64,000 bases of DNA, from NCBI GenBank assembly GCA_029204225.1, contig CM055095.1, positions 68,798,980 to 68,862,979 of the forward strand, read 5' to 3'. A model generated the notes under the pieces. The model made no database searches and was not told the origin of the DNA. It saw nothing but the letters and a program-made list of their open reading frames with translations. The DNA is from Diphasiastrum complanatum (Eukaryota; Streptophyta; Lycopodiopsida; Lycopodiales; Lycopodiaceae). Shown piece by piece: positions 1-10,739 of this stretch. The stretch's first letter is position 1; each line of letters begins with the position of its first letter. The position numbers and the translations under genes are program-made.

Positions 1-121
1 GATTGTCCGCAGACTCTTGAGAAAGAGAAGCAAATGGCAAAAACACCCTATCGAAGGCTGATTGGATCATTGTTATATCTAGAAGACAACACCAGACCTG
101 ATATAGCATTTGCACCACATT
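1..121 (+). pseudogene. copia RT C-terminal fragment
   Basis: The first 114 bases read as one open frame that ends in the copia RT/RNase H hallmark PYRRLIGSLLYLEDNTRPD, the block after the RT catalytic core. It is cut by the window start on the left. At about base 121 it passes abruptly into gag-type sequence, an order opposite to that in an intact copia element (gag, protease, integrase, RT). The junction must therefore be a recombination or deletion between two elements or between tandem copies. Confidence 0.75.
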
Positions 122-745
122 CGTACGAAAGATTAAAGATTTGTTTATCTCTTTGCGGAATTCTGGTGCGAAAAATGCAATTTCAAAGGAAAACAGCTTA
201 GTTATTTTCTTTTAGCCCTACCCAGGTCATTCCACACAACTCAAACCTTATTGGCAAAAGATGCAACAATGACACCTCAAAAGGCAATAGATGGAGTCAA
301 AGAGGAAGTAGAAGCTCATGAATGCTATGACAACCATGGCAATTTCGAAAATGCTCTATTTACTCAGAAGAATAAATCTTCTAAGAAGTCTAAGTTTAAG
401 AGGGAGTCGTCTAAAAGGAATGAGTCTAAGACAAATTATCAACAATCAAGAAACAGCAGAAAAATTCTAGTGATAAGAAGATCTGCAAAAGATGCAAAAG
501 ATCAGGTCATAGAAGATAAGTGTTGGATAAATCCAAAGATTGAATGCATTCATTGTCATAAATGGGGTCATGCAGCAATAGACTGTTATCAGAATTCCAG
601 AAACAAAAAAGAACAGAATCGAAGCAAATCTTTAGATTCAAACTCTGTCGAAAACAAAGCAGAATGCTCCAGAGCAACAGAAGATAGGACAACAAGGAAC
701 TCAACAGCTTATGTTATCGTTGTCTATGTTGTTCATCTAATTCAA
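122..745 (+). pseudogene. copia gag remnant with CCHC zinc knuckle
   Basis: This is the C-terminal part of a copia Gag (nucleocapsid). A lysine- and serine-rich basic stretch precedes a CCHC knuckle seen as CIHCHKWGHAAIDC (about 544-585), which would bind RNA inside the virus-like particle. The N-terminal capsid half is missing. Reading continuity needs more than one frame, and the main frame ends at 757, so it is broken. The protease that follows is in another frame. The element is unlike A, D or J and closer to the E/K type of gag. Confidence 0.75.
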
Positions 746-1330
746 TTCAAGAAGTAGTACTTGATTCGGGAGCCACCTCACATTTTGTTTTCTCGAAACA
801 AATTTTATCTGAGTACAGGAAGACAAACTATTCGAGATTCATTATACTTGGAGACAGTTCTAAATACGTGGTTGATGGAACTGGTGTACTATGGCTGGAC
901 ACAAATCAGGGAGACAAGAAACTAGAGGAAGTTCTCTATGTCCCTACTCTTGACAAAGATCTTCTATCCGTAGCCAATATAGTCGATACAGGCATGTCAG
1001 TAACCTTTACAAAGACCTCTTGTAAATTGTTCGAGAAAGATTTTGATAACCTAGTGGCTAAAGGCAATAGAGAAGGATATTTGTATCACTTGAACATTCG
1101 AACTCGAATCGAACAAGTGAATCAAACTCAGGAATCAAGAGATATACAGTGGCACAAGAGGTTATGTCACATGAACATGGAAGCCTTGTACCAAGCCAAC
1201 AAAAGTCAAAGAAATGAAGGAGTTGAAATCAAAAGTAGAGATATTCGAACTACCTGCGAATCCTATCTTAAAAGCAAGATGACTAGAACACCTTTCAGTA
1301 AGGATGTTTATAAAGCAACTAAGGTATTTT
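746..1330 (+). pseudogene. copia protease and GAG-pre-integrase
   Basis: The aspartic protease active site is seen as VLDSGATSHF near 755-785, followed by the usual ILGDSS, VLYVP and KDLLSVA blocks. The GAG-pre-integrase domain follows with WHKRLCHMNMEALYQ near 1150-1192. Protease normally matures the Gag-Pol polyprotein; the pre-integrase domain carries the HHCC zinc-binding residues. A stop at 1330-1332 interrupts the frame before integrase. Confidence 0.8.
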
Positions 1331-1332
1331 AA

Positions 1333-1706
1333 ATTGTGCATTCAGATATTTGTGGACCATTCGGAGTATTGTCGTTGGGTGATGCAAAATACTTCATAAC
1401 ATTTATTGATGACTTCAGCAAGTTCATTGTGGTATACTTTATTTGTACTAAATCAAAAGCTTTCGAGAAATTCGTTGAGTATAGAAATTGGGCTGAGAAG
1501 TAGACATGCAATAAGTTGAAGCTGATTTGCATAGATCGTGGAGGTGAGTACATTTCCAATGAATTCAAGGCTTATTGTAATGATCGATGTATTATGCATA
1601 CGAAGACTGCATCATACATACCTCAACACAATGGAATAGCTGAACGAAGGAATCGTAAACTTATGGAAGTGCAAGGTGTATGATGGCTCATGTGAAAGCA
1701 CCAAAA
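1333..1706 (+). pseudogene. copia integrase core, truncated
   Basis: This is the retroviral-type integrase core (rve fold). HSDICGPFG carries the first catalytic Asp, FITFIDDFSKF follows, then a degraded IDRGGEYIS (second Asp) and HNGIAERRNRKL (catalytic Glu). One in-frame TAG lies at about 1501, and a frameshift near 1670 moves the CMMAHVKAPK block to another frame. The gene stops at 1706, where the LTR of element A begins. RT and RNase H of this element are not found beyond A. Confidence 0.85.
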
Positions 1707-2305
1707 ATTCAAACACTTCCAACTCTCACTCACACGTGTGGGAAGTATTCAAAAAATAATCTAAGTAAAAACAAGCTGCTCTCCTTGGGTAGAGAGAGAA
1801 AAGGCATCATGAGCTCTCGGGTAGAGAGAGAAAGCTAGAAATCCAATAACTCACAAAATCCATAAAATCACCAAATCAATTAGCTTCAAAATGAGGAGTA
1901 CATTGATACTAGTAGATCCACGAGCTACCACTATGCTTAACTATGATTGGACATACTTTGTCAACTCTTGATCCTATTGGACCATTGATCCATGCACCTC
2001 TTAATTCTATTGGACTATATTCAAGCACACCTCAATTTCTTATTGGACCTCACAAGGTTCCACCTCTAAATCCTATTGGACCTCCCGAAATTCATCAAAC
2101 AAAAGCATTACACTTGTCTACACTCTAATTGGCACGTGTTTAGCCTCTTACTCTATTTTGGCTCAATAGTGGCATTACAAGTGGAAATGCATAATTTGCC
2201 ATCTATGCCAAATTTATTCCTATCAACATCCTACACCTAGATGCTTGATGTAAAAAACATAAGACCCCTATATCTAACATAGATAATCTTTTTCAATTCT
2301 TCACA
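1707..2305 (-). repeat. 3' LTR of A, truncated
   Basis: It matches 7202-7801 base for base apart from scattered changes and ends in ...TTCACA, the plus-strand form of the TGTGAA LTR start. The first 137 bp of the plus-strand form, including one CACACGTGTG palindrome, are missing where it abuts the copia integrase at 1706. It keeps the repeated CCAAT-box block near 1960-2090. Confidence 0.92.
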
Positions 2306-2320
2306 CTCCTCCTAAAAAAT
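2306..2320 (-). other. polypurine tract of A
   Basis: Read on the minus strand, a purine run with AGGAGGAG directly precedes the TGTGAAG start of the 3' LTR. This is the expected primer site for plus-strand DNA synthesis. Confidence 0.8.
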
Positions 2321-2323
2321 TAT

Positions 2324-3163
2324 CTATGAATATTTGAGCATTGATCTTGATATAACTCCAAGATTAGATCTATGCTTGATGAAAGCACTTTTGCTCAAAG
2401 GCTTAGTGAGTAGATCGGCAATACAAGAGGACGAGTTGACATGCTCCAAACAGATTTCTCCTCCAATAAGCTTTTCTCTCACAAAATGGTGTGCCACTTC
2501 TATGTGCTTGCTTCTTGCATGAAATATGGGATTATTGGCAAGAGCTTGGGCCGAGATGTTATCACACTTGATCTTTGGTAGATCATCCTCCTTGATGCAC
2601 TTTAGCTCCATTAATAACCTCTTGATCCAAAGCACCTCTTTGGTAGTTGTAGTGAGTGCTTTGTACTCGGCCTCACATGAAGAGAGAGATATAGTATCTT
2701 GCTTTTTGGAAAGCCAAGATATTAGATTGCCTCCAAGAAAGATGGTGTATGCACTAATAGACTTTCGATCCATCTCGTCACTTGCAAAGTCCGAATCCGA
2801 GTAGCCAACAATGGATAGATCTTCACTTTTATAGAGTAGACCATAATCACAAGATGAAGATACATATCTTAGAATCCTCTTGGCCATCTTCCAATGATGG
2901 ATCTTATGATCTTGCATAAATTGACTCGATTTGTGCACACAAAAACTTAGTTCGGGCCTAGTAATGGTAAGCCAAATCAAGGAGCCTACAAGACTCCTAA
3001 AAAGTGTGATGTACTCAAAGGATATTTCATCACCTTCATTAGGATCTTTTACAATTTGCTCCAATGGAGTATCTATGCTCTTAGAATTTTCCATATGGAA
3101 TTTTTTCAACAGAGTGAGCATATCTAGATTGGCATATAAAGACATGATATTCATAAAACTCAA
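2324..3163 (-). pseudogene. copia A RT C-terminus and RNase H
   Basis: A 279-codon open frame holds the end of RT (LFRSLVGSLIWLTITRPELS) and the copia RNase H domain. GYSDSDFASDEMDRKS carries the first Asp, LSSCEAEYKAL the Glu, IKCDNISAQAL the Asp, and HARSKHIEVAHHFVREK follows. RNase H removes the RNA template during reverse transcription. The frame is offset by one from the upstream RT, so a single frameshift near 3100-3160 separates the two. The domain itself is uninterrupted. Confidence 0.92.
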
Positions 3164-4046
3164 TTTCTAGGCCTAGGATGTGATGTATCTCTCCTAGATC
3201 TTGCATTTTAAATTCACATCCAAGTGCTAGCTTGGTTTCATCAACTAGATTGATACAACTTCCACAAAGAATAATGTCATCAACATAAATTAGAAGAATG
3301 ACAATATTGCTATCAACAAACTTTAAATACATGGAAGGATCATAGTCACTAAGAGTAAATCCTAGTGAGATAAGAAAAGAATCAAGTCTTGAATACCATG
3401 ATCTTGGTGCTTGCTTGAGTCCATAAATACTTTTGAAGAGCAAGCACACTTTGGACTCATCCTTGATGAATCCTTGAGGTTGTTCCATACAGATCTCCTC
3501 CTCAAGATAACCATTTAGAAAAGCATTTGAAACATCTAATTGGAACACCTTCCACTTGAAAAAACAAGCAAGAGAAATAAGAATTATTATTGTCACCATC
3601 TTTGCAACGGGTGCAAAGGTCTCCTCATAATCAAGACCACGGATTTGAGCAAATCCTTTGGCACATAATCTTGCTTTATGCTTGTTGATGGTGCCATCAT
3701 GATTGAACTTGATCCGAAATACCCACTTGCAACCAATCACGTGCTTGTTGGATGGAGGATCCACAAGCTCCCAAGTATTGTTGGTTATCAATGCATCATA
3801 CTCTTGCTTCATGGAATCATACCACTCCTTGGTATTGAGTGCCTCTTGTACATTCTTTGGCTCTTCATGCGAGACATAAAAAACATAATTAGCGGAATCA
3901 AGATCCACTTGTTTGCCTTTGTCAACATATGAGAGCCTCTTAGGCTCGGATCTATCTCTCATGGATCTTCTTGGTGAGAAAATCCGAGGAGAGTCTTCTT
4001 CAAATCTCGACCCCATCACATCATGATTGTCTTCAAAATCAATAAT
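3081..4046 (-). pseudogene. copia A reverse transcriptase
   Basis: This is copia RT (RVT_2). GCKWVFRIKFNHDGTINKHK opens it, then KARLCAKGFAQ, FQLDVSNAFLNGYLEEEICM, YGLKQAPRSWY and the catalytic LIYVDDIIL, with YVDD at 3276-3287. It is in the same frame as the gag-integrase frame upstream and separated from it only by a TAA at about 4046. At that codon A2 has TCA, so one substitution made the stop. All catalytic residues appear intact. Confidence 0.93.
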
Positions 4047-6308
4047 TTATGATGCATCCATAGATTTCTTGATCTCAGCCTCTTCAAAATATGAGTGTTG
4101 ATCTTCATGAAAGACAACATCTCCACTTTCAATAACTTGAGAAGTAGAGAGTAAAAAGACTCTATAGGCCTTCTTGGTGGATGAGTATCCAACCATGATC
4201 CCTTTGCATGCACTAGGATCTTCCTTCTTCCTTGTTTCCAAGGGAATATGGACAAAGCATAAGCATCCAAAAACTCTAAGGTGATCAACCTTAGGCTTCT
4301 TCAAAAATAAGATTTCATATGGTGACTTTCCTCCAAGAGCTATATGTGGGAGCCTATTGCAAAGATAATTTGCACAATTAATGGCTTCTCCCCAAAAATC
4401 TTTGGGCAAAGATGCCTCAATTCTCATAGATTTTGCAAATTCACATAGAGATCTATTCTTTCTCTCGGCCACTCCATTTTGAGATGGAGAGTAGGCACAA
4501 GAGAACTCTCTTTTAATGCCTTCAAGCTCACAAAAATCTTGAAATTTATTGGAGATATATTCACCACCTCCATCACTTCTAAGAGCTTTAATCTTGAATG
4601 AGAATTGCTTCTCTACATAAGCTTTGAAAATAAGAAAATGATCAAACACCATAGATTTAGAAGCAAGAAGATATATCCAAGTGAATCTTGTGTAATCATC
4701 AATGAAAGTAACAAAACAAGTGGCTCCTCCCTTGCTTGTAGTTGATGAGAAATGCACATCCGAGTGGATTAACTCCAAAGGATGCTTGCTTTTGATAGAA
4801 GATCTTGTAAATGGCTTTTTGTGAGATTTAGGAATAGCACAAGCATCACAAGGCTTGATCTTCTTGGAGACTGACTTTGGCAAGCCAATAGCTTTGGCTT
4901 CTTTGATCATAGAGAGCATGGATTTGTAGTTGCGATGTCCCAACCTCGTATGCCATAATTCCTCCATAGAGAGCTTGTTCACAAGAGCAACATTACAAGC
5001 ATTCACATACTCATTTGGATCTAGTTTATAGATGCCTCCAAATCTAGATCCTAATGCAAGTATCTCATCATTCGTCTTGATAGTGCAAGTATCAACATTG
5101 AATTTTACATCAAGGCCATTATCAAGCAATTGGCCAACACTAATAAGATTCTTGGTAAGCTTAGGTACATAAAGAACTTTAGAGAGAGAAAGAACTTTAG
5201 AGGATGCAAGCTTCAAGGGAATGTTCCCTATGCCTTCAATAGGACATTCAAAATCATTTGCAGTGTATATTGATTTCTTGACTCCATCATAAGGTGCAAT
5301 AGAAGAGAAAGAGTCCTTGGAGCTACACATATGTGAAGAGGCTCCACTATCAATATACCATAGGCCGTCCTTCTTGAAAGGAGTAGATGAGAAACTAGAG
5401 ACCATAAGAGATCCCTCTCCATCACTTGCAATAGTGTCTTCCTTCTCATTGGTAATGTTGGCTTGCTTGAGTTGATTCTTCTTCTTGAAGCAATTGGTGG
5501 CATAATGACCTTTCTTGCCACAATAAAAGCACTTGATCTTCTTCTTCTTGAGCTTGGATGATGAAGCATTAGAGGAATCATCTTCCTCCTCATCTTTGTA
5601 TTTGGATTTGACTTTGTCCTTGCTTGAGGATTGTTGATGTTGGTTCTTGCTCCTCCCTTTGTGCTTATCCTTGGCAAAGAGAGCTTTGCCATCATTATGA
5701 GTGAGAGAAAGCTTGTCCATCCTTAAGGGCTTGTACTCTTGTCTTGATTCTTCCAAAATTAGCACACTTTGGAGAGCCTCCAAACTTGGTAGCTCCTCCT
5801 TAATGGCATAGGATTGGACAAGGTTATCAAATTCACTTCTCAAGTCATTGAGAATGACTTGAACTAGCTCATTTTGATTGATGGAATCACCAATACAAGC
5901 AAGTTCTCTATGAATATCTTTTACTCTCAAAACATAACTAGATGCACTCTCATAACTCTTTTGTCTACTTTGAAAGATTTGATTCCTAAGACTGAGAATC
6001 CTAGAGGTATTCTTAGCCTCATAGGTAGTCTTGAGATAATCCCAAGCTTCTTTGGCTGTTGTACAAGTATCTATCTCCCTCAATATCTCATTAGAGACAT
6101 TCATCTTAATGTAGTGGAGAGCCATCCTAGCTCTCTTTTTGTATTTTTAGACCTCTTGAAGAACTTGTGGTTCTTCTTCAAGGCCAAGAACTATGTCCAT
6201 CATGTCTTGAAGGATCAAGATAGACTCCATCCTCATTTTCCAAATTGAATAGTTTGAAGTGGACAATCTTTCACTTGGATCCAACAAGGATGAACCCATT
6301 GAAGACAT
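4047..6308 (-). pseudogene. copia A gag-protease-integrase polyprotein
   Basis: The polyprotein starts at ATG 6308 with MSSMGSSLLDPSERLSTSNY, the same start as in A2. In order: Gag (UBN2-like, with TKEAWDYLKTTYEAKNTSR), basic linker, zinc knuckle CFYCGKKGHYATNC (about 5500), protease WYIDSGASSHMCS (about 5330-5360), pre-integrase ELWHTRLGHRNYKSM, and the integrase core with HSDVHFSS, LRSDGGGEYIS and NGVAERKNRS. One nonsense codon lies near 6149 (CAA in A2, TAA here); the frame is then open for 692 codons from 6125 to 4047. Integrase would insert the cDNA copy and looks catalytically intact. Confidence 0.93.
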
Positions 6309-7052
6309 TTGAAGTGAAGAAAACTCAAATGATGAACAATAGATGTTGCTACACACTCTCCATAGGATCCAAGAATAGAGTACTACCTCCTCCTATGAAA
6401 GATCTTGCAACTATTTGTGAATTGATTCTCACTAGCTACACAAATCTCTCCAAAACAAGATCTATTTCACATCAAATGATGGAGTATAGGCAAAGTTAGG
6501 ATCAAACACTCTTAGCACCTGTGAAGTACTCTAAGAAATCAAATTTGACTCAAATACAATGATATTGCATGAAAGAAAATGGCTAAGATCTCAAAACAGT
6601 GCCTAGATCAAATATAGATGAGATTGGCAAGCATACAACTGTGATTTTGGATCACCCAAGAAATCTCTTGACCAAACCAAATGTGTCCACCCAGGTCTAG
6701 GTGCCCTACCTAACCCTCTTCAAAAGCTTATAACTTCTGATTGGCTCAACTAAATGGAATGAAACTGATTGCATCAGAAACTAGACAAAAATATCTTCAA
6801 AACAAGCTATCAAGCAAGATAAATGGATTAAGCGTGAGAGAGAACTTCCAAACTGAATTTGGATGTTCCTCACACATGTCTGAGCACCTGATTCTGTACA
6901 GTACCAGGTCAGACCCAATCAATGTCCTTTTGATCTCTTTTGATCCAAAATTGAACAAGATAGCTAGGAAAATGGGCCTTGACAATTTCTAGCTCAAGAT
7001 TGATGAAAAGTTTTCACTTAGATGGATCAAAATGCATGGTAACCTTAGGTAG
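6309..7052 (-). other. 5' leader of A
   Basis: This untranslated leader lies between the primer-binding site and the gag ATG, about 740 bp long. It is closely matched by 18231-18974 in A2, so it belongs to the element. I see no conserved ORF in it. It would hold the packaging signals of the RNA. Confidence 0.75.
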
Positions 7053-7064
7053 GCTCTGATACCA
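7053..7064 (-). other. primer-binding site of A
   Basis: On the minus strand the LTR ends ...TTCAACA and is followed at once by TGGTATCAGAGC, the plant copia site complementary to the 3' end of initiator-Met tRNA. Confidence 0.92.
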
Positions 7065-7801
7065 TGTTGAATTTCACACGTGTGGATTGTCCACAACATG
7101 TACTTGTGATCTCCTAAGGTGTGTAGATGCACCAAGATTAAGATTAGATTGAGATTCAAGATCAATCTTAGATCCTATGGCAAAAACACACTACTACATG
7201 CATTCAAACACTTCCAACTCTCACTCACACGTGTGGGAAGTATTCAAAAAATAATCTAAGTTAAAACAAGCTGCTCTCCTCGGGTAGAGAGAGAAAAAGC
7301 ATCATGAGCTCTCGGGTAGAGAGAGAAAGCTAGAAATCCAATAACACTCAAAATCCATATAATCACCAAATCAATTAGCTTCAAAATGAGGAGTACAATG
7401 ATACTAGTAGATCCACGAGCTACCACTATGTTTAACTATGATTGGTCCATACTTTGTCACCTCTTGATCCTATTGGACCATTGATCCATGCACCTCTTAA
7501 TTCTATTGGACTATATTCAAGCACACCTCAATTTCCTATTGGACCTCACAAGGTTCCACCTCTAAATCCTATTGGACCTCTTGACATTCATCAAACAAAA
7601 GCATTACACTTGTCTACACTCTAATTGGCACGTGTTTAGCCTCTTACTCTATTTTGGCTCAATAGTGGCATTACAAGTGGAAATGCATAATTTGCCATCT
7701 ATGCCAAATTTATTCCTATCAACATCCTACACCTAGATGCTTGATGTAAAAAACATAAGACCCCTATATCTAACATAGATAATCTTTTTCAATTCTTCAC
7801 A
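7065..7801 (-). repeat. 5' LTR of A (737 bp, intact)
   Basis: The LTR is TG...CA bounded on the minus strand (TGTGAAGAATTG ... TTCAACA) and is exactly as long as the A2 LTR at 17482-18218. It carries two CACACGTGTG palindromes (7075-7084 and 7226-7235), purine-rich GGTAGAGAGAGAAA motifs, and about five CCAAT boxes spaced near 33 bp (about 7445-7590). It would supply promoter and terminator for the element. A 60-codon open frame on the plus strand over the CCAAT block is probably a by-product of that repeat. Confidence 0.93.
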
Positions 7802-8267
7802 AATAACACATAGCCAATTGACTAATCGTCCAATGAGTCTATGAACTAATGCAAAATAGAGCACTCTATTTGATCTCTCTCTTTGACTTCTAGATTATTG
7901 TATTAGAGAGATCGCGCATCTGCAAGGATTCGAACATGTACACTCTTTCAAACTAATCAAATTAGTTCCAGTACATATTGTGCATTGTTGTGTCATGTCA
8001 CTTGCATAAATTTCAAGGTCTATAAATAAACAACTCGTAGATTAAGTCATTTTATATATAATAGTGTCTGCTAATTGTAATGCTCTTTATATAATTTGTT
8101 TTACACATTTTCGTAATTAAATAATTTTGTGTGTGTTTACGGAATCAATTGTTTCGATCTTCACAACTTCAAAGCTTGGATCAAGTAGAGCGAGCATCAA
8201 ATTATTGAAGCTAGCTTGAATCCAATAGACGTAGCTCATACACCAAGGAGTCATTTGATTCCCAACA
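7802..8267 (+). repeat. partial 5' LTR of B
   Basis: The sequence ends ...GATTCCCAACA and is followed directly by a tRNA-Met-type primer site, which marks the 3' end of a 5' LTR. It contains TATA-like stretches (TATAAATAAA near 8020, TATATATAATA near 8052) that could be the LTR promoter. The 5' part is missing at the junction with A. Confidence 0.75.
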
Positions 8268-8280
8268 TGGTATCAAAGCA
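8268..8280 (+). other. primer-binding site of B
   Basis: TGGTATCAAAGC follows the LTR end directly. It differs from the usual TGGTATCAGAGC by one G-to-A change, which could be decay or tolerated variation. Confidence 0.8.
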
Positions 8281-8386
8281 TATAGTATCAGAACCAATTT
8301 TTTTCTGATACAAAAAGTAAGCATTCACTAAATTGTCTAGAAGTCCTACAATCTACTGTTTGTATAGATTTTCCTTGAACTTCCAC

Positions 8387-9034
8387 ATGGATTCTCAATC
8401 AAAGTCTGGTCTAATGGTAGACAAGCTTGATGGATCGAATTACCATCGGTGGAAATTCAAGATAAAAGTCGTGCTAATGGCCAAAGAACTTTGGGAAATA
8501 GTCATAGGTGTCAAACTACTTTCCAATGCCGATAGTAAGCAAGTTTATAAATGGAAGCTTAGGTATGGTAAGGCTTTCACCTTAATCACCCTTAATATAT
8601 CAGACACACAGATTGGCCATATTAGACAAGCCCAATATTTTTAAGAAGCTTGGGACATTTTGGACACACTCTATTAAGTGAGAGATGTCACTTTGAAACT
8701 ACATATGACAAAGAAATTTTTCTCTCAAAATATCGAAAAGTGATTCTACTCAGAATCACATCAATCATTTCAAGACTATGCTGAGCAGGTGGTAGAAATA
8801 GGTTCATTCATCAAAAATTCAGATGTTGTCATGACCTTATTGTCTAGTCTGTTGTCGTCATATGAAAACTAGATCATGGTCATTTCAACCCACTCAAAAC
8901 TTTCTTTGTCTAGAGTCCTAACTATGATGTCCAGAAGAAGATTCGAAGGAATGGTGCATCCTCATCCTCCATCAAAGACTCACAAGCTCTTTACTCCAAG
9001 AGAGGCTCGAAGAAGACCAAGATCTACATATTAT
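8387..9034 (+). pseudogene. copia B gag N-terminal half
   Basis: It begins MDSQSKSGLMVDKLDGSNYH and continues WKFKIKVVLMAKELWE, the copia Gag N-terminal block. The start of E gag at 46659 is clearly similar (MDSQGKASPIMDKLDGANYH). The frame stops at 8642 and further stops follow. A serine/lysine-rich stretch (about 8955-9030) that normally precedes the zinc knuckle is the last recognisable part before the deletion. Confidence 0.8.
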
Positions 9035-9975
9035 AATGTTTATTTTAAGGTCATTCAACAATCCTTTATCATGATCACATTGTACATGGATGATAATAAT
9101 ATCGAATTAATAAAGGATATGATGAGGATGTCATCTCAAGAATTTGAGATGACAGATCTACAAGAAGCTCATTACTGTCTCGAGATCCAAATCCACAAAG
9201 ACAGAAACAAGAGGCTCATCTACATTACTCAGCAGAGGTATATCCTTAATATGCCTACGATGTTCAATTTCATGAATTGCAAGCTTGTATATCCTCCCAT
9301 GGATCCAGGTCTTAAACTATCGAAAGAGCAATGCCCTCAAACCAAAGAGGAAAATGAAGGGATATCCATTTCAGTCTATTATTGGATCTCTCATGTATAA
9401 ACTAGTCTCCACCAGACTTGATCTTGCATATGATGGCAGCTCTTTGAGCCAATATATGGCTAATCCTAGAATGATCCATTGGAAAGCTCTTTAAAGAGTC
9501 GTCAGATATGTTCGAGCTACTATCCACCTTTGCATCTGCTATGGAGAGACTGCCTAGTTTTGTCTTCCTACTCTATAGTCGTCCTATATCTTGGAATAGT
9601 CGAAAGAAAACCTCCATTGTAATGTCCTCGACAAAATTTGAGTGCGCAACTTCACAAGCCACCAAGGAGATAGTTTGGTTGAGGAATTTGTTGTCTAATA
9701 TCGGTCTTAGACAAAATGCTCCAACAATCATTCAGTGTGATAATCAAAGTGCTACTGCATTGTCGATCAATCCTAGATTTCATTCTAGAAGCAAGCACAT
9801 TGAAATCAAATATCACTACATCAAGAGTTGAATTCTCAACAAGGATGTATGTCTAAAGTGTTGTAGAACACAATATATGAAAGTTGACATACTTATAAAG
9901 GGATTAAATCAGGAGGCACACACAAACTTCTGTGCAATCTTGAATCTAACGATCAAGACATTCAAGGATCTAGAT
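9035..9975 (+). pseudogene. copia B RT tail and RNase H
   Basis: The fragment begins just before the catalytic motif, here TLYMDDNNIE (YMDD at about 9085, YVDD in the other elements). FEMTDLQEAHYCLEIQIHKD and LIYITQQRYI follow, then a PFQSIIGSLMYKLVSTRLDL block in another frame, and RNase H with SSTKFECATSQATKEIVWLR, IQCDNQSATAL and FHSRSKHIEIKYHYIK. At least three frame changes are needed. The same blocks occur in E at 15389-16182. Confidence 0.88.
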
Positions 9976-10023
9976 TAAGGGGGGGATTTATATCCTCTCT
10001 CTCTCCCTCTCTCTCTCCCCCTG
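9976..10023. repeat. polypurine tract of B and CT-rich microsatellite
   Basis: AAGGGGGGGA at 9977-9986 is the polypurine tract expected before a 3' LTR. What follows is a CT-rich microsatellite (TCTCTCTC interrupted by CCC) instead of TG-bounded LTR sequence, so the 3' LTR has been lost or replaced. Confidence 0.7.
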
Positions 10024-10639
10024 ATGCAATAGCTAATCTAGATCCATTCATTTGCTATATATAATTACTTGAGTTTGGCCAAAAAATTTGAGTATATATT
10101 TGTAGATCCATATATTACTATCTTAGCTTGAATCTTAAGCAAATTTTTGTTGAAGATTTGATTAATGAATTTTTTTTTTGTGATGGAGGTCCATTTCCAA
10201 TTTTGCTAGATTTCTTTGGAGGTGGAGTGGGAGAGAAGCACTTCAACTTTTCATTTTTGAAATTTTATTTTGGTACAAAAGAAATTCACTCTATTCATTT
10301 CAAAGTTTCAAAAATTAAAAATAATAATCCTACCCTTGATATACCTAATCCCAACCCTACCCTTGTAGTCCAATCTCTTGGATTAGTCATCCCATCATAG
10401 AGTGGTCACCAAATGCTAGTACATTGATGGTAGTCCATTCAAGATAATGCATACCATATCCACATCATCATAGAATCTAACCACAAAAGCTCATAAATTC
10501 AACATTTGTTCACAATGATTCTCTTGGACTCTACCACGTGTCCTTCACTGATTGGATAAATGTTGACTTCACAACGACATGCTTGAGGAGCCTTAACAAT
10601 TCAAAATGCTAGGTTAAAAAAATGGATGCACAAACAGTA

Positions 10640-10705
<66 letters not shown>

Positions 10706-10706
10706 T

Positions 10707-10739
<33 letters not shown>

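Larger units (their letters stand above)
1707..7801 (-). mobile_element. copia LTR retrotransposon A
   Basis: This is an almost complete Ty1/copia element on the minus strand. It has a 5' LTR at 7065-7801 (737 bp), a primer-binding site, gag, protease, integrase, RT and RNase H in copia order, a polypurine tract and a 3' LTR at 1707-2305. The 3' LTR lacks the 137 bp that correspond to 7065-7201. Coding damage is light (two nonsense codons and one frameshift), and the LTRs differ by only a few percent by eye, so insertion was fairly recent. No TSD can be checked, because the left end is deleted. Element A2 at 17482-21656 is the same family in the opposite orientation. Confidence 0.93.
7802..9986 (+). 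mobile_element. copia retrotransposon B, internally deleted
   Basis: This plus-strand copia remnant holds the 3' part of the 5' LTR (7802-8267), a primer-binding site (8268), the gag N-terminus (8387 on), RT from its catalytic motif, RNase H and a polypurine tract (about 9977-9986). Zinc knuckle, protease, integrase and the first half of RT are missing, removed by a deletion near 9035. Element A abuts, and probably inserted into, its 5' LTR. No 3' LTR follows the polypurine tract. The gag resembles that of E. Confidence 0.85.

Noticed and set aside
3678..3932. 84-codon plus-strand frame opposite A RT, also present opposite A2 (21273-21527)
   Set aside because: Mirror of the conserved RT coding strand; expected from codon bias.
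6797..6985. Short frame in the A leader, repeated in A2 (18298-18486)
   Set aside because: Conserved only because the two elements are recent copies; no start context, length or homology to support a protein.
7442..7624. A 60-codon frame with repeated PIGP-type peptides, open in all three A-family LTR copies (also 1943-2128 and 17659-17841)
   Set aside because: It lies inside U3, antisense to the element, and its periodic peptide is a by-product of the 33-bp CCAAT repeat. No coding evidence beyond openness.
10128..10400. 90-codon frame as a small gene
   Set aside because: AT-driven low complexity (FFFF, NNN, PNPNP), no start context or homology.
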